Shown: positions 18,064-27,877, numbered from the stretch's first letter. The stretch is DNA of 64,000 bases from Coprobacillaceae bacterium UN01-12pH3A (GCA_027676805.1 JAQENU010000002.1:186001-250000); one strand, 5' to 3'. A program made the numbers and translations. The notes: a model not told the origin generated them from the sequence alone.

Positions 18064-18525
18064 ATGGAAATAAAGCAAGTATTTGATGAGGATAAAAAAC
18101 AAAAAATAGTACGCAATATATTGGAAAATCTACCAGATTGGTTTGGAATTTTAGAAGCCAGAGAGGAATACATTCTTGACAGTATCAAAAAAACCTGTTT
18201 TGTTGCCTATTATGGAAATAATCCGATAGGTTTTTTATATCTCAAAGAAACCGGAAAAGAGACGGTAGAAATCGCCGTGATGGGAATTCTTACAGAATAT
18301 CATAGAAAAGGAATTGGCAAAGCATTAGTGAATGGTGCAAAAAAAGAGGCATGCGAACAGGGGTATTCTTTCATGCAAGTAAAAACCGTGCAGATGGGAA
18401 AATATAAGGAATATGATCAAACCAACTTATTTTATCAATCACTTGGATTTAAAGAATTTGAGGTTTTTCCGACACTATGGGATGATAAAAATCCTTGTCA
18501 AATATATGTGATGACACTAAAATAA
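18064..18525 (+). CDS. GNAT family N-acetyltransferase
   Basis: A 153-residue acetyltransferase with the acetyl-CoA loop YHRKGIGKALVNGAKKEA and the C-terminal LFYQSLGFKEFEV. The preceding strand, VEIAVMGILTEY, is also typical. It starts after GAAGAGGTTGAA. The substrate is unknown. Confidence 0.82.
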   Translation: MEIKQVFDEDKKQKIVRNILENLPDWFGILEAREEYILDSIKKTCFVAYYGNNPIGFLYLKETGKETVEIAVMGILTEYHRKGIGKALVNGAKKEACEQGYSFMQVKTVQMGKYKEYDQTNLFYQSLGFKEFEVFPTLWDDKNPCQIYVMTLK

Positions 18526-18648
18526 GTTTCTGTCTGTTTTGTTATTTTAATAATTTATTTTACCTGTAACTATTTGTCTACTTAATAAACGATTATATAA
18601 TGTAAAATTTGCTAATCTTTACATTAAAATTAAATATGGGATATGCAT

Positions 18649-18682
18649 AAACAGCTGTGTGAAATTATCATACAGCTGTTTT
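18649..18682. terminator. Bidirectional terminator between the GNAT and EAL genes
   Basis: A stem of AAACAGCTGT / ACAGCTGTTTT with a short loop, A-rich on one side and T-rich on the other, between convergent genes. Confidence 0.6.
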
Positions 18683-18715
18683 AATTAGTACTTATTCAGT
18701 TAACACAGATAATTG

Positions 18716-19522
18716 TTATATAAACGATCTATTACGACTCACTCGAACAAACGTCTGCAATTCCATAGGTTTAGATAGATAATAACCCTGCCCCTGATCA
18801 CAGTGATAGCTTTTGAGTAGGTTTAAAGTTTTAAGACTCTCAATTCCTTCAGCTACAATAATGGTGTTTAAATAAGTTTTCCCCATTGAGATAATCGTTT
18901 TCACAATTTGCCTGGCTTTTTCATTATAATCCATTTCTCGAACAATACTTTTATCAATTTTTATTTCATCAAATTCAATATTAGCCAATAAGGCAACATT
19001 GGAATATCCGCTTCCATAATCATCTAAAGATAATAAAAAACCATGGCTTCTAATCTTTTGGGTTAGTATTTGTAATTCATCTATATCCATTAAATCAGAT
19101 GTTTCTGTCATTTCAATACAGATACGTTTTGGTGAAATACCATTTTTTGCACATATGTCCAGCATACGTTCTATAATATTCTCTTTTTTTAATGTTACAC
19201 GAGAAAAATTAACTGATATTTTATTAAGATAATTTCCTGCTTTTTCTTCAGTATGGATCAAGGAAGCAATTCTATTTAACACATATAAATCTACATAGTG
19301 AATAGCTTCTGTTTCTTCAAGATAAGGGATGAATTTATCAGGCCTGATCACCTTTTTATCCTTGCCAAGATAACGTACTAACGCCTCTGCTCCAGTAAAT
19401 TGGTTATTAGACAAATCAAATTTAGGTTGTAAATATATTTGGTAATCTCCTTGCTGCAATCCCATGTTTATATGTTCACTCAATAATTCTCTATTTATTT
19501 CTTTCTCATGTGTCCTATTCAT
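18716..19522 (-). CDS. EAL-domain cyclic-di-GMP phosphodiesterase
   Basis: A 268-residue stand-alone EAL domain with no sensor or membrane part. Catalytic marks are present: AEALVRY (EAL), Asn in SVNFSR, MTETS, LDDYGSGYSN (the DD pair), KIDKSIV and AEGIES. It should hydrolyse c-di-GMP to pGpG and therefore affect the surface or motility state. The start follows GAGGTGGAG. It lies just downstream of the surface operon on the same strand but 130 bp away, with no sign of linked transcription. Confidence 0.9.
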   Translation of the reverse strand: MNRTHEKEINRELLSEHINMGLQQGDYQIYLQPKFDLSNNQFTGAEALVRYLGKDKKVIRPDKFIPYLEETEAIHYVDLYVLNRIASLIHTEEKAGNYLNKISVNFSRVTLKKENIIERMLDICAKNGISPKRICIEMTETSDLMDIDELQILTQKIRSHGFLLSLDDYGSGYSNVALLANIEFDEIKIDKSIVREMDYNEKARQIVKTIISMGKTYLNTIIVAEGIESLKTLNLLKSYHCDQGQGYYLSKPMELQTFVRVSRNRSFI

Positions 19523-19657
19523 AACTCCACCTCTGTTTCTCATCTGTCTTTCCACACAATCCATGCTTTAAGACTGTAAAATAGTGTTATTTAAATTCAG
19601 CAATCTAAGTTCTAATAGTTTTAAACCTTGATTTCTTGATAAAAATGACATACTAAT

Positions 19658-20383
19658 TTAAAAAGTATCATTTTCTATTCCTATTAGTTGAATATTTACT
19701 TCACCGCCATTCATTTTTTCTTTATAATTATCAAGCTTATAAGATTCAATCTGTATAACTGCCTTTGTTATTCCCTGTGGGATAACTCGATTCAGCTTGA
19801 CCGCAGTCACTGCCTCCCCAGGAGGAACTAATTTACTTTCGTAAATAACTTCTCTATTTTCTTCCAATACAATTGTATATTTAAAATAGCATGGATTTTG
19901 ATCTGGATTCCACAGTGCTAAATAGACCATATCTGTATTTGCTATCATTTTAACGTCTCCGTAGCCTGGAATGATAATCTTATCCGGATCCATTAATTCA
20001 CTGATTTCAATATTTGGCGTATATTTTTCTGATCCCGGATCAATATTGGGAACATTGTTTTTATAGTAGAAAACAATAGCTACGATACTCATTGTTAATA
20101 ACGCAATAACAATCCATTCCCAAATGCGATGTACTAAGACTGCTAGATAAGTATCTTTTTCTATTTCTAAATAAGCTTTAATCTTATATTTTAAATAGCC
20201 TTTTGGCAAAGGATAATAATCCTGTATCTCTTCTCCTATTCTTAGCGTTCCCTTCTTTTTTCCTGTGATTCTTCCAATGGCACCTTCTACCCGGTAACCC
20301 CCGCTTCCATTAGGATATCGTTTTTCCCATTCTTTTTTTGACAAGTACTGTATCGCTTCTATTGATATGTCTTGTTCATCCAT
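19658..20383 (-). CDS. Membrane-anchored surface-operon protein, paralogue B
   Basis: A 241-residue protein with a cytoplasmic N-terminal domain (1-90, including GGYRVEGAIGRITGKKKG), one helix (about 92-112), then an outside C-terminal beta-rich domain. It is clearly paralogous to the next gene: both share the N-terminal GGY.V.G.IG pattern, IPGYG, YLALWNP..NPCYFKYTIV and the SKL.PPGEAVT segment. It is the last gene of the switch-linked operon. I do not recognise a named family. The outside domain looks like an adhesin-associated or pilus-like beta module. Confidence 0.7.
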   Translation of the reverse strand: MDEQDISIEAIQYLSKKEWEKRYPNGSGGYRVEGAIGRITGKKKGTLRIGEEIQDYYPLPKGYLKYKIKAYLEIEKDTYLAVLVHRIWEWIVIALLTMSIVAIVFYYKNNVPNIDPGSEKYTPNIEISELMDPDKIIIPGYGDVKMIANTDMVYLALWNPDQNPCYFKYTIVLEENREVIYESKLVPPGEAVTAVKLNRVIPQGITKAVIQIESYKLDNYKEKMNGGEVNIQLIGIENDTF

Positions 20384-20469
20384 ATATTTCTCTCCTTTCT
20401 CTTTTCCTTACCTAAACAAAACATTAATAGATGATTTACTTAGGGAAGGAAAATGAAAACTTCATTTCC

Positions 20470-21243
20470 CTAATTATCTGATTTTACAGCTATCAGTTCA
20501 GCTTTTGAAACTCCCCCATTTAAAGAAACTTCTTTATCATCTAAAGAAAAGGTATCTATTTTAATTTCTATTGGATATTTTCCTTCTGCTATCGTTTGAT
20601 TAAATTTAATTTCAGTTACTGCCTTTCCAGGCATAATCAGTTTGCTTTGATAAAGGACTTTTTCATTTTCAAGGTTAACAATCGTAAATTTAAAATAGCA
20701 TGGATTATTGGGCGGATTCCACAGCGCCACATAAGCTGTATCCGTCCCAGCATTCATTAAAATTTCTTTATATCCCGGTATTGCGATATGATTTGGATCT
20801 GTCACAATATTAAGCTGTTCAGGTGGAGTATAATCCATTGCCCCAGTTTCTATATCGCTTTCTTTTACCAAATGCATTGTGCCCGCTACCAGTAATGCAG
20901 CAATGGAAATAGCCACGAAGACTATTAGCAAATTTCGGCATCGTCTTTTTCCAATAACTGCGAGATATTGATTTTCACCTACAGCTATATACCCCTCAAT
21001 ACCATATTGGTATTTCGAATAATGCAAGGCATAGAAATCGAGCTTCGTTTCTCCTAAATCAACTTGACCTTGTTTGTTTATGAGTCCGCTGCCAATTCCT
21101 CCTACCACAATGTATCCTCCACGTGGATACATCTTTTTAATCTTTTTCTTACTGTAATAACGCAGACTGGAAGACTTGTTCAGATTTAGCTTTTTATCAT
21201 ATTCTTCTTCCTTTATGTAGTGGTAATTTTGTTCTATGCTCAT
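20470..21243 (-). CDS. Membrane-anchored surface-operon protein, paralogue A
   Basis: A 257-residue paralogue of the downstream gene, with the same order: cytoplasmic domain (1-105, GGYIVVGGIGSG), one helix (about 106-126), outside domain (IPGYKEILMNAGTD, VALWNPPNNPCYFKFTIV, SKLIMPGKAVTEIKFN). It starts after AAGGAGGACAG. The pair shows a tandem duplication that has since diverged. It may be a membrane anchor or assembly factor for the small secreted protein encoded 30 bp upstream, but this is inferred from gene order only. Confidence 0.7.
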   Translation of the reverse strand: MSIEQNYHYIKEEEYDKKLNLNKSSSLRYYSKKKIKKMYPRGGYIVVGGIGSGLINKQGQVDLGETKLDFYALHYSKYQYGIEGYIAVGENQYLAVIGKRRCRNLLIVFVAISIAALLVAGTMHLVKESDIETGAMDYTPPEQLNIVTDPNHIAIPGYKEILMNAGTDTAYVALWNPPNNPCYFKFTIVNLENEKVLYQSKLIMPGKAVTEIKFNQTIAEGKYPIEIKIDTFSLDDKEVSLNGGVSKAELIAVKSDN

Positions 21244-21273
21244 CTATTACTGTCCTCCTTGTCTGCCTTTTAA

Positions 21274-21777
21274 TTAGTTCGTAATTGTGTAAGTTAATGT
21301 ATCTGTATGTGAACCCGTTTGAGTGGCTGTCCCTGTTAAGGTTGCAGTTCCGGAAATAGTGGTAGTAGCACTTGATACTGTCCCAACTGATACCATAGCC
21401 GTTGACATGATATTTGACCCATATTGAACGACATAAGATACCGGATCAGCTCCTCCTACTTCTAATTTATACCCATTTGCTGAAGTCACTTCTACAGTGA
21501 TAGGTGAAGTTGGCAATGTTCCACCATTAACCGAAACCAGTTCAACATCTACATTGATAACTGGATTACTATCTGTAAATACGACACTGCTTGGAATTGT
21601 TACTGCCCAAGATGGGTTATCTGGATGATCCGGATCAGGTATTCCATGTGTATTGTCATACTGTACATTTGTTGTTCCGGTTTCTGATGATCCTGCCGCA
21701 AAGGCTGATACTGTCAGCATAGGTAGCATTAAAGCTAAAGATAGTGTTGCTGCAAAAATTTTGTTTGTTTTTTTCAT
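21274..21777 (-). CDS. Small secreted beta-rich surface protein
   Basis: A 167-residue protein with a textbook signal peptide (cleavage after SAFA at about 27) and a mature Ser/Thr/Gly-rich, beta-strand-rich body with no cysteine: WAVTIPSSVVFTDSNPV, VSVNGGTLPTSPITVEV, then a Thr-rich tail ending DTLTYTITN. The W.VTIPSSV segment is common to small secreted Firmicute proteins near BspA-like or pilin-like loci. There is no LPxTG or membrane tail, so it is secreted or held by partners. It could be the major subunit of a surface layer or fibre. The start follows AGGAGGAA. Confidence 0.75.
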   Translation of the reverse strand: MKKTNKIFAATLSLALMLPMLTVSAFAAGSSETGTTNVQYDNTHGIPDPDHPDNPSWAVTIPSSVVFTDSNPVINVDVELVSVNGGTLPTSPITVEVTSANGYKLEVGGADPVSYVVQYGSNIMSTAMVSVGTVSSATTTISGTATLTGTATQTGSHTDTLTYTITN

Positions 21778-21842
21778 TTCTAAATTCCTCCTAATTTTTA
21801 TTGATGTTTAAACAGTTCTCACTGCCATATATGAAAGGCACA

Positions 21843-22556
21843 CTACTTCCTTTTATATGCATTCTTTGAATGACTTCTTTTAAAACTCATACTCCAATAT
21901 ATAATAAACGCACTTGAAATAATCAAACCATAATCGTACCACTTGTTGAGTGAATTTCCCGTTGATACATGTTCCGATTCGGTAATGTTCTGTTCTGGCG
22001 AAGAAGGTGGCTTTGCATTATCTCCGCCATTTATATTTTGATCTGGTATTTTATCATCTGGCTTACTACTCCCCGAATTATTTCCTCCAGATGTATTTCC
22101 CTCGGGGTTATCCTCCTCGGGTATATCATCATCCGTATGAGGTGGGATGATTTCAAACTCAATATATAAATGGGCAGTTCCCTCACCTATATGAATTGTC
22201 ATTGTCTGATTGATCACCTGTTCAATCCAATTTTCTGTTTCGATACTAGCGGCGCTTTCATAACCAACGCTCTTTAAGCGATAGCCATTATCCGCTCTTA
22301 TGACAAAATACTTCTGAGCAGGTGAGAGAAAATCGTATTGGACGATTCCATTTCGTATACTTTGACTGCCATCTATAACGACCCCATTTCCGCTGACATG
22401 AACAGATAAAGAACATTTCAAATCCGGTATATAAGAAACTGTGACATGTCTGTCTTCATCATGTCGGACCTTTATTTGGGCAAAGACAAATGGATTTATT
22501 TGAAAAAGCATAATAAACATTACAATTGGGAAAAGCATTAAACGATGGCGTTTCAT
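21843..22556 (-). CDS. Exported protein with Pro/Asn/Gly-rich stalk and C-terminal membrane anchor
   Basis: A 237-residue surface protein: signal peptide (1-27), a globular part (about 30-140, including SGNGVVIDGS and a bacterial-repeat-like DNGYRLKSVGY), a low-complexity stalk (about 145-195), then VSTGN, a hydrophobic helix and the basic tail KRSHSKNAYKRK. The end has the layout of a sortase signal, but VSTGN is not LPxTG, so the anchoring mode is open. It overlaps the LRR gene by 4 bp (ATGA), so it is translated with it. Confidence 0.72.
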   Translation of the reverse strand: MKRHRLMLFPIVMFIMLFQINPFVFAQIKVRHDEDRHVTVSYIPDLKCSLSVHVSGNGVVIDGSQSIRNGIVQYDFLSPAQKYFVIRADNGYRLKSVGYESAASIETENWIEQVINQTMTIHIGEGTAHLYIEFEIIPPHTDDDIPEEDNPEGNTSGGNNSGSSKPDDKIPDQNINGGDNAKPPSSPEQNITESEHVSTGNSLNKWYDYGLIISSAFIIYWSMSFKRSHSKNAYKRK

Positions 22557-25500
22557 GAATCTCCACCTTCTTCATAACGAATATAAAAATCCATTGTGCC
22601 ACGATATAGCCCCGGTCCATTCGTTGATTCTCCAAAAGCTTTTAATTGGAAAACGCTTGAAGTAACATCTTCGCCTAATGTTGCTAGATCATTTAAACTG
22701 TTTTCGTATCGGTTCCCGTCTTGATCAAACACATATACTGTATAAAAGTCTTCTGAATCCTGACTTTCAATTTTAAAACTGGTTTCAGCCTGAATATGGA
22801 AATATCCTGAAAATAGGCTTGTATCCGTTGTTGGTTTTATTTTTATTGTTTCGTTTGTAGCAGCAGCCTGTTCACTAAAATCTTCTGTTCTTTTCAGCTC
22901 AATTGACATAGGAATTTCTACCAATGCCATCGGTGAATCATTAAGAATCTCTATCTGTACCTGTTTCTTTCCTAGTCCGCCATCATAAATTAAGGTAACT
23001 GTATAGGTTTTTTCTCGCTCTCCATTATGAATTCTTGCCATATCTGCATCTGAGATCATTAGCTTAGATAAATCCGGTTCACTTCCATCTGATATTGTAA
23101 CAATGGCATTCATTTTATGAATGAGATTCATCATTGTAATGTCAGCTGACTGAACAGGATATAATTTTACGTTATCAGCTTCAATTGTACAGTTGGTTGA
23201 TCTAAGAGTCACATCTTTATATGCACTCATCAAACTCCCAGATCGCATTGAATTCGCATTCACACGTATCGTTACTGTTTCATTTTCAGCCATTGCATTG
23301 ACTTTCGCTATATCGGTTATACTGATGCTTAGCTCACTCAAAGGCAGATCCCCTGCTTCATCAAAGGCACGAGCCCCTACTAATGCTAACAATGAAGCTT
23401 CTGTAGCAGTGGCCGTTTCTGCCGATTTAATGGTTCCTCCAAATGCCTCAAGCGTAATGATCCCAATATCATTGATATCCACCGGATATTCGAGTACATA
23501 GCCGCTGATTCTATCTTCCGCTTTAAACACATAAGTCCCGTTGCTTGTTATATTGTATGTATAATAGCCGCTTTCTGGCCAAAGTGTACTGTCTAAATCA
23601 TTCAGTTTAGTCCCATCTGGCAGGGATACCCACCAAATCAGACTGGATACAGGTGCGGTTGCCTTGATCCGAATATCACGACGATATGCATTAGGATTGT
23701 TTACCACGCTATGTTCAAACTTAACAAATTCACCTTTATAGTAGACTTTCACTGTATTTGAAGCACCCCAAGGCTGATAGTTACTGATTAGCGGTCTTTC
23801 ATATCTTTCAAATCCTACAAGGATTGATTCCAAAGCATTTGTATCACTAAAAACATTACTTCCCAAACTAGTTACTCCATTGCCGATCTTTATAGTCGTT
23901 AAATGATTGCAGGAATCGAAAGCATAGTTTCCTATTCTTTTCACGTTGTCTGGAATCACTATTGACGTCAAACTATAATTACTGCTAAAAGCGTACTCTC
24001 CGATGTCCGTTACTCCGGTCCCAATCGTTATATTTTCTAAATTACTGCACCTAGAAAAAGCAGAACGTCCGATACTTGTGACATTACCTGGAATTACCAC
24101 CGACAATAGATTCTGACATCCAGAAAAGATAGAATCGCTTAACACTGTTATGCCACTTCCAATTACTGCCGAGGTTAAATTATTACAGTTATAAAAGGCA
24201 TACCTCCCTATAGTTTGTACACTATCTGGAATTACAACAGATACTAAGCTGATACAGTTAGAAAAAGCATATTCACCTATACTTTCCATATTTTCCGGAA
24301 GAATCACTAACGTTAAATTATCACAATCAGCAAAAACGGAATTTCCGATTTTTGTCACGCTATCAGGAATAACAATTGAGGTTACATTTATATTTGTTTG
24401 AAAAGCATTATCACCAATTTCTAAGACTGGCAGCGACACACCATTCACTATAAAATTATCTGGTATGGCAATATCACTATTCACTCCTAGATACTTAACA
24501 ACACTTTGAGATTCAGTATCGATAATAAAATCACCAATAATTTCAAAATTTTTCCATTTTATTACAGTACTGCTGGGAGCCCCCCACGGGTTCCCCGATA
24601 TAGATCCTTTCTCTTTCCCGGAGATATCAATCAATAACAATCCCACACAGTTAGAAAAAGCCATTGAGCCAATGCTTGTAACACTGTTGGGAATAACGAT
24701 TGTTGTCAGGGTTTCACAATTCAAAAAGACATAAGATCCTATACTGGTAACAGTATCAGGAATTGTGACAGATGGTAAAATACTACATCCTGAAAAAGCA
24801 TAATCCCCTATGCTAGTTATACTATTTGACATAACAATTGTTGTCAGCGACACACAATTTAAAAAAGCATAACCTTCAATTTTTGTCACACTGTTAGAAA
24901 TCACTACAGAGGTCAGAGCGCTGCAGTAAGAAAAAAGATATCTCCCTATGCTCGTAATATTGTTGGGAATAACAATCGATACCAGAGAAGTACAATTACT
25001 AAAGGCTGAACGTCCTAAACTGGTTACACTATCAGGAATGATGAAAGAAGTAAATCCACAGCTTGCAAATGCCGAATCTGCTATACTTGTCACTCCGCTT
25101 CCTATGGTTATCGATGTCAAATTACGACACTTGTCAAAAGTACTAGCCTTAATGGTTGTTACATCATCCGGAATGACAATAGAGCCCAGTTTAGAACATT
25201 CGCTAAAAGCAGAATTCCCAATATTAGCGACACTATTTCCCATTGTTATTGTCTGCAACTGATAACACATTGCAAAGGCATATTTTCCGATACTTGTGAC
25301 ACTATTACCAATTGTTGCTGATGTCATCGTGGTACAGACAGAAAAAGCGGAATCACCGATACTTGTGACACTGTCTGGTATCGTGATAGAAGTTAAATAC
25401 TGACATCTGTAAAACGCATAATTTCCGATGCTGGTGACATTGTTTCCAATTGTTACAGACGTCATACGATCGCAAGAAGCAAAGGCATAAGCACCAATGG

Positions 25501-27301
25501 TTCGTACACTATCGGGAATAACAACTGAGGTTAAGTTTACTACATTTTGAAAAGCTCCAGTTTCAATTCCTTTGACGGAATAGCTTATTCCATCGATAAC
25601 AAAACTTTCTGGTATTGTCACCTCTCCACCAGCGCCTACATATTTCGCAATACTTTTTGTTACCGTATCAAATATAAAATCACCTATTGTTTCAAAACCA
25701 CTCCACTTTACAAACGTTGTGACAGGCGCTGACCATGGTTCTCCGGATATAGACCCCTTCTCTTTTCCAGGAATATCAATAAGTACTAGATTATTGCAAT
25801 TAGTAAAAGCTGAAATCGCTATATCAGTGACACCACTTCCAATTGTTATTGTTGTTAAATTGCTGCAGTTAGCAAAGACATAATCTGAAATATTAATTAC
25901 ACTGTCAGGTATTATGACAGAGGTTAAAGTAGTATTATTTTGAAAGGCTCTTTTACTAATATTTGTTGTTGGATAACTCATCCCATCTATAATAAAGCTG
26001 TCAGGAATCGTCACTGCCCCACCGACACCTATATATTTCGCTACACTTTTTGTAACGGTATCAAATATAAAATCACCTACTGTTTCAAAGCCTTTCCATT
26101 TTACAAATGTTGTATTAGGTGCTGACCATGGCTCACCGGGAATTAAACCATTTTCTTTTCCAGGAATATCAATTATCAATAAATCCTTAAGACCAGAAAA
26201 AACTAAATTCCCTATACTCGTTACACTACTTCCAATCGTCACCTGTGTGATATTCTTACAATCGTAAAAAGTGCCATTCCCTATAGTTGTTATTCCATTT
26301 CCAAATGTCACTATTGATAGTGCCGTGCAATTTCTAAAAAACATTTCGCCTATACTTATTACATTATCAGGAATAACAATTGAGGTTAAACTGGTGCAGT
26401 AGCCAAAAGCAGAATTTCCTATACTCGTTACACCATTTCCCAAGATAATTGAAGTTAAATTCACACACCCATAAAAAACATTTTCTTTTATATCTAATAC
26501 ATTATCAGGAATAACGATAGAATCAAGTCTACTGCAATTATAAAAGGCTGAAGCATTTATCGTTGTGACATTATTTCCGATGATAATTGATGTTAAACGG
26601 GAACAATTAGAAAAAGTACTGTTGTTTATGCTCGTGATGCCATTTCCTAACGTTACCGAATTCAAACTGCTGCACTTATAAAAGGCTGAATCTCCCAGCT
26701 CTGTAACACTGTCTGGAAGGACAATATCCCCCATCATACTAGGATTATTTTGAAACGCTCTCTTTCCTATTCCTTTTAGCTTTGTTGTATTAAAACTAAT
26801 ATATGTTAACTGTTGTCCAGAAAAGGCCTCGTCCTGAATATAATACACATCTATTCCGTTGATCTGCTCTGGAATAATAATGTTTTTAGGTGCATTAGGA
26901 TTAGTGCTGTATCCCGTTATTGTATTTGTTTCTTCATCAAAAACAAACCAACTTTCTTCTGCTACTTTCCCCTGTCCGCTCAAGTCGTTTTCATTTTCAT
27001 TAGTCATTTCATTGTCATCGACTGCTTGAGGACTCCCCTTCATAACACTTGTTTCTTGTTCTTCGAATTCAATTTCCTTTGAACAATCTATTTTCGGCAT
27101 GGTCTCAACATTATCCTTTATATCATTATCCACCAATAGTTGTTCTTCTTTAGCATCTACTAATGTCGGTATTTCTTCAATTACTTGTGTTTCGAGTTCT
27201 TCTCCAGCTGCAAAAATCAATGGATGAAAAGACGGGATATAAAGATAACTTAAGATTATTACCATGATCAGCAAAATTTTAAATATTACTTTTTTATGCA
27301 T
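22553..27301 (-). CDS. Giant BspA-type leucine-rich-repeat surface protein
   Basis: A 1582-residue exported protein. After a signal/anchor (about 6-32) and an acidic segment come over thirty BspA/LRR_5 repeats of about 23 residues (consensus ..IG..AF.NC..LTSI.IPDSVT.), about residues 125-1180. The array is broken by three related modules near residues 390, 525 and 910 (IDIPGKEKGSISGEPW, FVKW, GDFIFDTVTKS) and ends in a fourth, diverged PWGASNTVKVYYKG. The C-terminal 400 residues are non-repeat beta domains with no sorting signal. BspA-like proteins bind host matrix or other microbes. It overlaps the Rrf2 stop by 8 bp; GGAAGGAGAGG lies upstream. Confidence 0.9.
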   Translation of the reverse strand: MHKKVIFKILLIMVIILSYLYIPSFHPLIFAAGEELETQVIEEIPTLVDAKEEQLLVDNDIKDNVETMPKIDCSKEIEFEEQETSVMKGSPQAVDDNEMTNENENDLSGQGKVAEESWFVFDEETNTITGYSTNPNAPKNIIIPEQINGIDVYYIQDEAFSGQQLTYISFNTTKLKGIGKRAFQNNPSMMGDIVLPDSVTELGDSAFYKCSSLNSVTLGNGITSINNSTFSNCSRLTSIIIGNNVTTINASAFYNCSRLDSIVIPDNVLDIKENVFYGCVNLTSIILGNGVTSIGNSAFGYCTSLTSIVIPDNVISIGEMFFRNCTALSIVTFGNGITTIGNGTFYDCKNITQVTIGSSVTSIGNLVFSGLKDLLIIDIPGKENGLIPGEPWSAPNTTFVKWKGFETVGDFIFDTVTKSVAKYIGVGGAVTIPDSFIIDGMSYPTTNISKRAFQNNTTLTSVIIPDSVINISDYVFANCSNLTTITIGSGVTDIAISAFTNCNNLVLIDIPGKEKGSISGEPWSAPVTTFVKWSGFETIGDFIFDTVTKSIAKYVGAGGEVTIPESFVIDGISYSVKGIETGAFQNVVNLTSVVIPDSVRTIGAYAFASCDRMTSVTIGNNVTSIGNYAFYRCQYLTSITIPDSVTSIGDSAFSVCTTMTSATIGNSVTSIGKYAFAMCYQLQTITMGNSVANIGNSAFSECSKLGSIVIPDDVTTIKASTFDKCRNLTSITIGSGVTSIADSAFASCGFTSFIIPDSVTSLGRSAFSNCTSLVSIVIPNNITSIGRYLFSYCSALTSVVISNSVTKIEGYAFLNCVSLTTIVMSNSITSIGDYAFSGCSILPSVTIPDTVTSIGSYVFLNCETLTTIVIPNSVTSIGSMAFSNCVGLLLIDISGKEKGSISGNPWGAPSSTVIKWKNFEIIGDFIIDTESQSVVKYLGVNSDIAIPDNFIVNGVSLPVLEIGDNAFQTNINVTSIVIPDSVTKIGNSVFADCDNLTLVILPENMESIGEYAFSNCISLVSVVIPDSVQTIGRYAFYNCNNLTSAVIGSGITVLSDSIFSGCQNLLSVVIPGNVTSIGRSAFSRCSNLENITIGTGVTDIGEYAFSSNYSLTSIVIPDNVKRIGNYAFDSCNHLTTIKIGNGVTSLGSNVFSDTNALESILVGFERYERPLISNYQPWGASNTVKVYYKGEFVKFEHSVVNNPNAYRRDIRIKATAPVSSLIWWVSLPDGTKLNDLDSTLWPESGYYTYNITSNGTYVFKAEDRISGYVLEYPVDINDIGIITLEAFGGTIKSAETATATEASLLALVGARAFDEAGDLPLSELSISITDIAKVNAMAENETVTIRVNANSMRSGSLMSAYKDVTLRSTNCTIEADNVKLYPVQSADITMMNLIHKMNAIVTISDGSEPDLSKLMISDADMARIHNGEREKTYTVTLIYDGGLGKKQVQIEILNDSPMALVEIPMSIELKRTEDFSEQAAATNETIKIKPTTDTSLFSGYFHIQAETSFKIESQDSEDFYTVYVFDQDGNRYENSLNDLATLGEDVTSSVFQLKAFGESTNGPGLYRGTMDFYIRYEEGGDS

Positions 27302-27746
27302 TGTGCTGCCTCTCCTTCCCTTGAATGATTTTTACCTTTCCTAATTCTCCACCTAATATTTTTTCTACATTAATATTCTTTAATAATTTTTCTATTTCTT
27401 CCTGTAATCCTTCATAGAAAACATGAATCTTACAAGCATTTGTAAGCTGTTTACTGCAATAATGATCATCTTCTAAACAGCGATTGATCTTTGTTGTAGT
27501 CTCCATCAAAGATACAATATCCCATAAAGTAATATCCCTTATACCAATTGGCAAACTATAACCACCATCAATACCACGGTGGCATTTCACTAAACCACCT
27601 TTTTCCAACTGCTTCATGATCTTGATTGTATAATTGACAGTCATGCCTGTTTTTTCTGCAACCTTTGCTGATGATATGATTTTGTTTTCACTGGCTAGAC
27701 ATACAATCGCTCGAATTGCATAATCTGTACTTATCCTTAACTGCAT
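27294..27746 (-). CDS. Rrf2 family regulator heading the surface operon
   Basis: A 150-residue regulator with the Rrf2 winged helix (MQLRISTDYAIRAIVCLA, VAEKTGMTVNYTIKIMKQLEKGGLV, GGYSLP). Cys90, Cys97, Cys105 and His108 are spaced close to the Fe-S ligands of IscR/NsrR, so an Fe-S or redox sensor is possible. The start at 27746 follows GAAGGAG. It is the first gene of a six-gene operon, and the palindrome ATTACTT-TTC-AAGTAAT at 27812-27828 lies in its leader, which suits autoregulation. It would add environmental control to the recombination switch upstream. Confidence 0.88.
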   Translation of the reverse strand: MQLRISTDYAIRAIVCLASENKIISSAKVAEKTGMTVNYTIKIMKQLEKGGLVKCHRGIDGGYSLPIGIRDITLWDIVSLMETTTKINRCLEDDHYCSKQLTNACKIHVFYEGLQEEIEKLLKNINVEKILGGELGKVKIIQGKERQHNA

Positions 27747-27811
27747 TCTCTTCGCTCCTTCAATCATACTGAACTATCCAAGTATACTTTTATGACATTT
27801 TCCCCTATATC

Positions 27812-27828
27812 ATTACTTTTCAAGTAAT
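27812..27828. promoter_or_regulatory. Candidate Rrf2 operator in the surface-operon leader
   Basis: A perfect palindrome with 7-bp arms ATTACTT/AAGTAAT around TTC, 66 bp upstream of the Rrf2 start codon. The size and place suit a dimeric repressor site; binding is inferred. Confidence 0.45.
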
Positions 27829-27877
27829 ATATTCAAGATTAATTCATGTAAAGTCACCCATGTATTTTATGATTTCA

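Noticed and set aside
22553..27301. Repeats that could look like a CRISPR array or satellite
   Set aside because: They are in phase with codons, about 69 bp per unit, degenerate at DNA level and encode BspA leucine-rich repeats.
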